Shown in pieces: positions 1-6,452 of a stretch of 7,484 nt of DNA. The notes below the pieces were generated by a model, which saw nothing but the letters and a program-made list of their open reading frames with translations, searched no databases and was not told where the DNA came from. Source of the stretch: Thiomonas sp. (GTDB taxonomy: Bacteria > Pseudomonadota > Gammaproteobacteria > Burkholderiales > Burkholderiaceae). Within the stretch, counting starts at the first letter, position 1; every line of letters starts with the position of its first letter. A program made the position numbers and the translations under genes. The stretch spans positions 1 to 7,484 of the forward strand of contig DAIAZB010000441.1 in NCBI GenBank assembly GCA_027443745.1. Reading direction: 5' to 3'.

Positions 1-2834
1 TCGTGGTCACCGGTTCGCGCATCCGCCGCGTGGACATCGAGACCTCGAACCCGGTCATCGCGATCGGTCGCGAGGCCATCCAGAACGCTGGCGGCCTGAC
101 CATCGGCAGCGTGGTGCAGGCTATTCCATCCAATACCGGCAGCTTCGCCAACCCGCAGACCAACAATGGTGGCGGCACTGGCGCCTCAGGAGTCAACCTG
201 CGCGGTCTGGGCTCCAACCGCACGCTGATTCTGGTCAATGGCAACCGCATCATCAATGGGGATCTGAATTCGATCCCGAAAGACATGGTCGAGCGCGTCG
301 AAGTGCTGAGTGATGGCGCATCGGCCATCTACGGCTCCGACGCCATCGGCGGCGTGGTCAACATCATCACCCGCAAGAACTACCAAGGTGCCGAGTTCAG
401 CACTGACTACGGCATCTCCGATCATGGCGATGGCGCCCGCCGCGGCTTTAGCTTCACCTTCGGCCAGTCTGGCGAGAAGGGCAGCATCATGGGCGGCATC
501 GAGTACAACAAGCAGGACCAGATCCTGGCCGGCAACCGTAGCTTCTCCAAGAACGCGGTATCGCTGACCGGATCGCCGAGCACGCCGCCCTACTCGTACA
601 TCGGCGGCTCGTCGTTCCCACCCCAGGAAAACATCCAACTGCCGCCTAACCTGCAATCGACCTTCGGTTGCAAACATGTTTCTTTGAATCCGGGGGGCAA
701 TCCCCAGGTTGCTAGCACTGCCAATTACCACTGCTTTGGTAATAGCGACAAGTACAACTACGCGCCCATCAACTTGATCATGACCCCGCAGGAACGCACT
801 TACGCATGGGTCAACGGCGATTACCATCTGTCAGACAATGTCGATGCGTACTTGCAGTTCTATCACACTAAGGCAACGTCTGGCTTCCAATTGGCTCCTG
901 CACTGGTGGGAGCTGATTCGATCGGTGGCAACGCCACGATTTCCGCCCAGAGTTATTACAATCCATTTGGCGTTGCTTACACGCCATTCGGTGGCTATGA
1001 CTTCCGTGCCCGCTTGACTTCCGCCGGTCCGCGCGCAGCGCAATTTGGCACTACTACGGATCAGCTGTTTACCGGACTTAAGGGCAGCCTGGATTTCCTC
1101 GGCCATAATTGGGATTGGAATGCTGGTCTAGGCTATGGTCACTTCAGTCAAATCACCATCACTCAAGGACTGCCCAATATCGCCGAGTTAAGTCAGGCAA
1201 TGGGGCCATCTGGTTTAGATGCAGCCGGCAACGTAGTCTGCGGTGTGCCGGGTAGTAACGGCATCGTGCCTACAGCAAATATCATTCAGGGTTGCACACC
1301 GATCAACGGCTTTGATCTCAATAACCCTAAGTATCTGTCCGTCATCAAATCGGTTGCCGCCAACGCCATCAGTGACACCTACAGTCAGGAGCGCTACGAG
1401 CACGTCGATGCCAACGGCGCGCTCTTCAATCTTCCCGCTGGCGAAGCCCGCCTGGCTGTAGGCGCGGTGTATCGCCAAGAATATACGCGCACCATCGTCG
1501 ATCCGGTTCTGCTGATCAATCCATCGACCGGTAGTTGCACCTTGGGCAGCCAGTGCTCATCCAACTTGCAGGGCGGCTACAACGTCAAAGAAGCCTACGG
1601 TGAGTTGTTCGTGCCCATCCTCAAGGATGCGCCGTTCGCCAAGTCGCTGAATGTGGATATCGGCGATCGTTATTCGAAGTACAGCACGTTCGGCAACACC
1701 AACAACACCAAGCTGGCGGTCGAGTGGCGCCCCATCAACGATCTGCTGTTGCGCGCCACGGTGACCACGGTATTCCGTGCGCCGACGATCAGTAACGTTT
1801 ACGGATCACCGATCAGCAGCGCCCCCTCGCTCAGCAGTGATCCCTGCAATGGTTACACGGGTAATCCGGTAAACCCTGCGTGCGTGAATGTGCCCACGAA
1901 TGGCACATTTGTTGATAACAACGTTGCCTTGCATCAACAGATTAGCGCCCTCAGCTCTGGTTCCAAATACGCTAACTTCCCGCTGGGCCCGGAGAAAGGT
2001 AAGTCATTCGACTATGGCTTCGTGTATGACCCAAGCTGGCTGCCTGGCTTCTCGACCTCGGTCGATTTTTGGCGCGTCTATCTCAACAACACGATCACTC
2101 AGATTGGCGCGCAGACCATTCTCGATCAATGTTCAGCGGGCCAGACTATCTTCTGCCCACTCATCACGCGCTATGCCTCAGGTCCAAACCAAGGGCAAAT
2201 TCAGCAGATCCTGCAGCCTACAGTCAATCTAGGTCGCACGGATGCTGGCGGCGTGGATTTCGGCTTCCGCTATCGCTTACCGCAGTTTAACGTGATGGGT
2301 GTGAACCCCGGCCACTTCGCGGTCAGCTTTAACAGCACTTACTTGTCGCAATTTAATGTACAGACCGCGCCAGGAACCCCAGCAAATGCCGTGTACCACT
2401 TTGCCGGGCATTTCATAAACTTCAACTCTGCGGCCGTAGGTGCGTGCCCGAATACAGTGGGGGGCATTTGTATGTTCCCGCGCTGGCGTGCGCAAGCCCA
2501 GTTTGACTGGAATCGCGGTCCGTGGGATGCATCATGGCGCATGCGCTACATCGGCAAATTCCGCCTCGGCAACCCTAATCTGTCTGAAGGAACCAGCGCG
2601 ATTTCTGGTCTACCGGGCTATGTGATTCCTTACGGCTCGACCACCTACAGTGATTTGTCTGTGGGCTACGAAATCGCGCCGATCAACACCAAGTTCCAAA
2701 TCGGTATCAACAACGTGTTCAACAAGCAGCCTCCGTTCCTGTATGCAAACAACACGTTGAATGCCAATACCGACCCGGCCGACTTCGACCTGATCGGGCG
2801 TTACTACTGGGGCCGCGTGACCGTTAAGTTCTAA
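1..2834 (+). CDS. TonB-dependent outer-membrane receptor, 5' partial
   Basis: This encodes a TonB-dependent receptor: an outer-membrane beta-barrel with an N-terminal plug that imports a bound ligand using TonB/ExbBD energy. The open frame enters from the left edge. The GTG at 3 falls inside a 'VVTGSRIRR' segment that in this family follows the signal peptide and overlaps the TonB box, so it is not the start, and the signal peptide is missing. Numbering from that GTG, the plug covers about residues 13-130, with the 'NLRGLGSNRTLILVNG' stretch and 'VERVEVLSDGASAIYGSDAI' leading into 'GGVVNIITRK'. The barrel runs from about 130 to 943 and ends in the typical aromatic terminus 'GRYYWGRVTVKF'. The twelve cysteines fall into six close pairs in likely surface loops. 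The ligand cannot be read from the sequence. The family call is very secure; the substrate is unknown. A strong terminator follows at 2857-2890. Confidence 0.95.
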   Translation, partial: VVTGSRIRRVDIETSNPVIAIGREAIQNAGGLTIGSVVQAIPSNTGSFANPQTNNGGGTGASGVNLRGLGSNRTLILVNGNRIINGDLNSIPKDMVERVEVLSDGASAIYGSDAIGGVVNIITRKNYQGAEFSTDYGISDHGDGARRGFSFTFGQSGEKGSIMGGIEYNKQDQILAGNRSFSKNAVSLTGSPSTPPYSYIGGSSFPPQENIQLPPNLQSTFGCKHVSLNPGGNPQVASTANYHCFGNSDKYNYAPINLIMTPQERTYAWVNGDYHLSDNVDAYLQFYHTKATSGFQLAPALVGADSIGGNATISAQSYYNPFGVAYTPFGGYDFRARLTSAGPRAAQFGTTTDQLFTGLKGSLDFLGHNWDWNAGLGYGHFSQITITQGLPNIAELSQAMGPSGLDAAGNVVCGVPGSNGIVPTANIIQGCTPINGFDLNNPKYLSVIKSVAANAISDTYSQERYEHVDANGALFNLPAGEARLAVGAVYRQEYTRTIVDPVLLINPSTGSCTLGSQCSSNLQGGYNVKEAYGELFVPILKDAPFAKSLNVDIGDRYSKYSTFGNTNNTKLAVEWRPINDLLLRATVTTVFRAPTISNVYGSPISSAPSLSSDPCNGYTGNPVNPACVNVPTNGTFVDNNVALHQQISALSSGSKYANFPLGPEKGKSFDYGFVYDPSWLPGFSTSVDFWRVYLNNTITQIGAQTILDQCSAGQTIFCPLITRYASGPNQGQIQQILQPTVNLGRTDAGGVDFGFRYRLPQFNVMGVNPGHFAVSFNSTYLSQFNVQTAPGTPANAVYHFAGHFINFNSAAVGACPNTVGGICMFPRWRAQAQFDWNRGPWDASWRMRYIGKFRLGNPNLSEGTSAISGLPGYVIPYGSTTYSDLSVGYEIAPINTKFQIGINNVFNKQPPFLYANNTLNANTDPADFDLIGRYYWGRVTVKF

Positions 2835-2856
2835 ACGGTCATCAGGCTGCACAATC

Positions 2857-2890
2857 GAGCCGCGCGGCATGTCCGCGCGGCTCTTTTTTT
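2857..2890 (+). terminator. Rho-independent terminator after the TonB-dependent receptor gene
   Basis: A perfect 11-bp stem (GAGCCGCGCGG at 2857-2867 pairing with CCGCGCGGCTC at 2873-2883) closes a 5-nt loop (CATGT) and is followed directly by seven T residues at 2884-2890. It lies 22 nt after the receptor stop codon. It points along the plus strand, so it should end the receptor transcript. The T tract is immediately followed by the ribosome binding site of the next gene, so downstream expression needs read-through or a promoter inside the receptor gene. Confidence 0.93.
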
Positions 2891-2891
2891 C

Positions 2892-2896
2892 GGGAG
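2892..2896 (+). promoter_or_regulatory. Ribosome binding site of the first TPR-sulfotransferase gene
   Basis: GGGAG stands 4 nt upstream of the ATG at 2901 and 1 nt after the T tract of the terminator. It supports 2901 as the start. The spacing is a little short but usable. Confidence 0.6.
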
Positions 2897-2900
2897 TGCC

Positions 2901-4703
2901 ATGCGCGACATCGTGTATGCCTTGCAGACCGGTGATCCGGTCCGTGCCGAGGTTGAATGCCGGGAGCGGCTGCATGCGCAGCCGGATGACGAGAACCTGT
3001 TGGTATTGCTGGCGCTGAGCCTCCACCACCAGGGCCGCAATGACGAAGCGGTGGCTGTGCATCAGCAACTGACGCAGCTGTTTCCGGATGCCGCCCTGCA
3101 TTGGGCCAATCTTGCCGTGGCACTGCGGCGGAGCGGACGTGAGCCCGAGGCCATCAGCGCCTGTGAGCAGGGCTTGCGGGTCGTACCCGACGATCCCGAG
3201 CTGTTGGCCAGTCTCGGCGGGATGCGCCTACGTCAGCGCGAATACGAAACCGCACGCGACCTGTTGCTGCGCGCGCACGCCTTGAAACGGGATGATGCGG
3301 TGATCGCCATCCAAGCCGCGCAGGCGGCCATCGCCTGCCGCGATTACTTTGCCGAGGACCTGATCCAGGGCTGGCGCCGCTGGCTGCCGTTGGCGGATGG
3401 CGCACAGTTCGATCTCGCCTTTGCACTGATGACCATTGGTGATGCGCCGGCGGCGCAGCAATTGCTCGAGGATCTGGTGGCGCGCGCGCCAAACAACCTC
3501 CGTGCGTTGACGCTGCTGGCTAGCGTGTACGAGCGCAGCAATCGGCTGGACGATGCCCGCGCGCTGATCGCCCGCATCAAGGAGCAGGCTGGCGAGCTGG
3601 ATGCGGCGGTCGCGCACGATATCAGTCACTGCGAGGCGCGCCTGATCGAGCGGTCCGGAGACTTTGCCGCTGCGCGCAGCATGTTGGAAACACGCGGATC
3701 ACGTGGCCCCGAGGATTCCGACCACTACTTCGCACTCGCGCAGGTTTGCGACAAACTTGATGACCGAGCCGCGGCTCTGCAGGCATTGCACGCCGCCCAC
3801 GCCTTGCAGATCGAGGATATGCGCCGCGCGGCGCCCAAGCGCTTTGCTTCGGACGCACCGGTGTTCCCTGCTGCCAATTACTGGTTCAGCGTGGAAGATT
3901 ACGCAGCATGGCCGAAATTGCATGCTCCGAAAGCTGCGGAATCCCCGGTGTTTATCATCGGCTTCCCCCGCTCTGGCACCACGCTGCTGGAACAGATGCT
4001 GGATGCTCATCCGCTGCTGCAATCCATGGACGAGCGACCCTTTTTCAACGTGCTGGGCGACAGGCTTTCCGAGGCCGGCCTGCGCGTGCCACGTGAACTA
4101 TACCGGCTGCAACAAAGCGATTGCGATCAGTTGCGCGCCGGCTACTGGGATCTGGTGCGCGGCAAAATCGCACGCAGGGCCGGTACACAGCTGGTCGACA
4201 AGAATCCGTTGAACATGCTGTGGCTGCCGCTGATCCACCGGTTGTTCCCTGAAGCGCGTTTCATTCTGGCATTGCGGCATCCATGCGATGTGCTGCTGAG
4301 CAATTATTTCCAGAATTTCCGCTCGGTGGTACTGGGAGCCATATGTGCCGATCTCGAGACACTGGCGCGCGGTTACGTGACGGCTATGGAGTACTGGTTA
4401 CATCACGTCGAGCTGTTCAAGCCGCAGGTGTTCGTGTCCCGCTATGAAACGCTGGTGGCGGACCCTGCGCAGCAGGCACAGCGTCTAGCCGAGTTTCTTG
4501 GACTTGCCGATGCGCAACCGCTACTGATGTCGGACGCGCGTGCGCGCGAGAAGGGCTACATCGCGACACCCAGTTACACCGAGGTGATAGAGCCGATCAC
4601 GCCGCGTCGTGTCAATCGTTGGCATCGCTATCGTGAGGCTTTGCGGCCGGCGCTGCCGATCCTGGGACCCATGCTGCGGCATTGGGGCTACGACACCGAT
4701 TAG
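2901..4703 (+). CDS. TPR-repeat sulfotransferase (PAPS-dependent), first of three
   Basis: This is a 600-residue protein with no signal peptide, expected in the cytoplasm, which should transfer sulfate from PAPS to an acceptor. Residues about 2-300 are degenerate 34-residue TPR helices (for example 'AVALRRSGREPEAISACEQG'), probably for binding partner or substrate. The sulfotransferase domain follows. Its 5'-phosphosulfate loop is 'PVFIIGFPRSGTTLL' at 349-363. 'SMDERPF' at 375-381 places E378 where the catalytic glutamate of tyrosylprotein sulfotransferases sits. 'DKNPLN' is at 433-438. The 3'-phosphate site is 'LRHPCDVLLS', with R459 and S467 at the canonical eight-residue spacing. 'RYETLVADP' and the C-terminal 'RRVNRWHRYREAL' are also typical of the family. 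All key residues are present, so it looks active. The acceptor is unknown; protein tyrosine is possible by analogy with TPST and RaxST. The start at 2901 is supported by GGGAG. Confidence 0.93.
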   Translation: MRDIVYALQTGDPVRAEVECRERLHAQPDDENLLVLLALSLHHQGRNDEAVAVHQQLTQLFPDAALHWANLAVALRRSGREPEAISACEQGLRVVPDDPELLASLGGMRLRQREYETARDLLLRAHALKRDDAVIAIQAAQAAIACRDYFAEDLIQGWRRWLPLADGAQFDLAFALMTIGDAPAAQQLLEDLVARAPNNLRALTLLASVYERSNRLDDARALIARIKEQAGELDAAVAHDISHCEARLIERSGDFAAARSMLETRGSRGPEDSDHYFALAQVCDKLDDRAAALQALHAAHALQIEDMRRAAPKRFASDAPVFPAANYWFSVEDYAAWPKLHAPKAAESPVFIIGFPRSGTTLLEQMLDAHPLLQSMDERPFFNVLGDRLSEAGLRVPRELYRLQQSDCDQLRAGYWDLVRGKIARRAGTQLVDKNPLNMLWLPLIHRLFPEARFILALRHPCDVLLSNYFQNFRSVVLGAICADLETLARGYVTAMEYWLHHVELFKPQVFVSRYETLVADPAQQAQRLAEFLGLADAQPLLMSDARAREKGYIATPSYTEVIEPITPRRVNRWHRYREALRPALPILGPMLRHWGYDTD

Positions 4704-4726
4704 TTTTAAAGCCAATGGTCCGCCGA

Positions 4727-6376
4727 CTATTCGGCAAACCGTTCGAGTTCGTGGATGCTACCCAGATAGGAGCGCCAGCGTTTCAGGGCGCTCGTGTAGA
4801 TCGGCTGGCGTGCTTGCCACAGGCTGGCTGTCGCGATGCTGCCGGGGGGCTTTGGCACGGCGGTGCGGTACTTGAGGTCGATGCCAATCCACGCCGCCAG
4901 ATCAGCCAAGCGCTGGTCGGGTGCGGCAATCAGGTCCTCGTAACGTATCCTGTGGATGGCATGCGGAAAATGGCACTGCCAATGCGCCATGAGCATCGCG
5001 CAGCCCTCGATGAACGCCGCGATATCGTCAAAGTCGAAGGCATAACCATGCTGGGCGTCGGCTAAATCCTGCATCCACAACGACAGTGCGGTATCGCGCG
5101 GAGAGCGCTGGCAATACACGATCTTTGCCTGCGGCCAGAGATGCAAGATGAGGTCGACGAACAGCAAATTGAGCGGCTGCTTGTCCAGGTAGTAACGTGT
5201 CGGAGCATCGTCCTGCAGCAGGTGCATCTGATAAATACTGGCCAGTTCGCGTAAACGCGATGCGTCCTGGTCCAAAGGCTCGCCCAATTGCCGGGCGAGG
5301 TGTTGCAGCCAGGGCAATTCGCCTCGACTGCGCATGTCCGCGTGTTGAGCCAGGCGTGCCGCGATCAGGCTGCTGCCGCTGCGCGGCACACCGACGATAA
5401 ATACAGGAATCCAATTTGCTGTCGGTGTAGGTGCCGGCTCCTTGCCTAGCGGCGTGGCACGCAGGCGTGTTTGCACCAGGCGCAGCCAATCATTACGGCT
5501 CCACACGCGCAGTCCGGCGCAAATCGCGTTAGCCTGACGAAAAGCCATGGCTGCGCTTTCTATTTCGCCAACATCGTCATGAGCTTTACCCATCGCAAAA
5601 AGCAATGACGCGCGTGCACGCGCTGGCAGGCTGATGCGCGCCAGCGCATCGCGGAACAGCGCGAAATCCGGATGCTGGTTGTCCACGTAGCGCTGTGCAC
5701 GGGCAAGCCCATCGGCAGCGAACCACTCAAATGCGCGCGAATCGAGCGCGATTGCATGGCCAAAACGCTGGCGTGCACGCTCGAACTCGCCGAGTTGGTT
5801 GGAGAGACTGCCGGCATGCGTGTAAACACGTGCATCGTTGGTGCCGTTGGCGATAGCGGTCTCGCAAAGCTCGGCGGCTAGAGCCTTGCGATCGGCGCCG
5901 TCGAGCAATTCGATCGACTGCAGCAACACATCCACAGATTGCGGGGCCGTCCGGAACAACGTTGCGATGGCCTGCGCAGCCGCGTCGCAGCGCCCGTAAT
6001 GAACCAGCAGACGCGCCAAAGGCAGAGCAGTAGCGGCATTGCCAGGATCATCATTCACCAGTTGCTCGAATAGTCGTAAGGCAGCAGCATGATCGCCACG
6101 CTCGAAGTACAGCCACGCCTGCAACTGGCGCAGCCGGGCCTCAGAGTCGAACCTGGCCAATGCGGCGTGCAAAAGGCACTGCGCAAGCTCAAACGCGCGT
6201 TGCTTGCGCAAGTGTTGAATGCACAGCGTCCACTCGGCTACGTTTGCTGAAGCGAGCTGCGAGCAGAGATCTTTGCAAGCGAGGTGGGTTGGCTGCGCGG
6301 TTATGTGTTGCAGCGCTGTCCGCCACGAAGCCGCGGCCTTGTTGCCGATGCCGGCGGGCGGGTCAGTACGTGTCAT
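4727..6376 (-). CDS. TPR-repeat sulfotransferase (PAPS-dependent), second of three, minus strand
   Basis: This is a complete minus-strand gene of 549 codons from the ATG at 6376; an in-frame GTG at 6412 would add 12 residues. Neither start has a clear ribosome binding site. ATG is preferred because the GTG lies inside an inverted repeat. Numbering from the GTG, residues about 45-310 form a TPR-like helical solenoid and 336-561 the sulfotransferase domain. The 5'-phosphosulfate loop 'PVFIVGVPRSGSSLI' begins at 336. 'SRGEL' gives the candidate catalytic E365. 'DKQPLN' has K411. The 3'-phosphate site 'QRSPRDTALS' has R436 and S444 eight residues apart. 'RYEDLIAAP' and the C-terminal 'QPIYTSALKRWRSY' complete the family pattern. 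There is no signal peptide, so it should be cytoplasmic. The gene converges on the first sulfotransferase gene (23-nt gap) and diverges from the third. 'RGEL' and 'QANAI...W' group it with the third rather than the first. The acceptor is unknown. Confidence 0.92.
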   Translation of the reverse strand: MTRTDPPAGIGNKAAASWRTALQHITAQPTHLACKDLCSQLASANVAEWTLCIQHLRKQRAFELAQCLLHAALARFDSEARLRQLQAWLYFERGDHAAALRLFEQLVNDDPGNAATALPLARLLVHYGRCDAAAQAIATLFRTAPQSVDVLLQSIELLDGADRKALAAELCETAIANGTNDARVYTHAGSLSNQLGEFERARQRFGHAIALDSRAFEWFAADGLARAQRYVDNQHPDFALFRDALARISLPARARASLLFAMGKAHDDVGEIESAAMAFRQANAICAGLRVWSRNDWLRLVQTRLRATPLGKEPAPTPTANWIPVFIVGVPRSGSSLIAARLAQHADMRSRGELPWLQHLARQLGEPLDQDASRLRELASIYQMHLLQDDAPTRYYLDKQPLNLLFVDLILHLWPQAKIVYCQRSPRDTALSLWMQDLADAQHGYAFDFDDIAAFIEGCAMLMAHWQCHFPHAIHRIRYEDLIAAPDQRLADLAAWIGIDLKYRTAVPKPPGSIATASLWQARQPIYTSALKRWRSYLGSIHELERFAE

Positions 6377-6383
6377 GCGGGCG

Positions 6384-6412
6384 GTGTGAATTGGTAATGA
6401 CACAATCCACAC
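6384..6412. promoter_or_regulatory. Imperfect inverted repeat in the divergent intergenic region, candidate operator
   Basis: GTGTGAATTG (6384-6393) faces CAATCCACAC (6403-6412). Nine of ten positions pair (the 6389/6407 pair is mismatched) around a 9-nt spacer, giving half-site centres about 19 nt apart, near two helical turns. It sits between two divergent sulfotransferase genes where shared control would be expected, so a dimeric regulator site is plausible. No regulator is identified and no convincing -35/-10 pair could be placed in the 76-nt gap. Its location is seen in the sequence; its role is inferred. Confidence 0.4.
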
Positions 6413-6437
6413 AGATCACGGCGGATGCATGTGCGAA

Positions 6438-6442
6438 GAGGA
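6438..6442 (+). promoter_or_regulatory. Ribosome binding site of the third TPR-sulfotransferase gene
   Basis: GAGGA lies 10 nt upstream of the ATG at 6453 and favours that start over an in-frame ATG at 6429. The upstream ATG has only a GGCGGA at 6420-6425, spaced 3 nt away, which is too close to work well. Confidence 0.5.
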
Positions 6443-6452
6443 ATGCAGCACG

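Noticed and set aside
186..827. 213-codon open frame on the minus strand within the receptor gene
   Set aside because: It is fully antisense to the conserved plug and early barrel of the receptor, its product has no recognisable domain, and GC-rich DNA commonly leaves such mirror frames open.
2835..2900. A small precursor-peptide gene between the receptor and the first sulfotransferase
   Set aside because: The 66-nt gap is occupied by the terminator and a ribosome binding site; no start codon with a plausible short frame fits.
2610..3101. 163-codon minus-strand frame spanning the receptor end and the next gene start
   Set aside because: It crosses the intrinsic terminator and lies antisense to two well-supported genes; the product shows no family features.
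4722..4735. Possible bidirectional terminator between the convergent genes
   Set aside because: The stem is only 5 bp and neither strand has an adjoining run of T, so it was not listed as a feature.
4682..5065. 127-codon plus-strand frame after the first sulfotransferase
   Set aside because: It is antisense to the 3' end of the minus-strand sulfotransferase, which carries conserved C-terminal family motifs here.
6385..6411. CRP/Clp-like binding site (TGTGA ... TCCACA)
   Set aside because: The TGTGA half is present, but the second half-site is neither a proper TCACA nor at the 6-nt spacing those regulators require.
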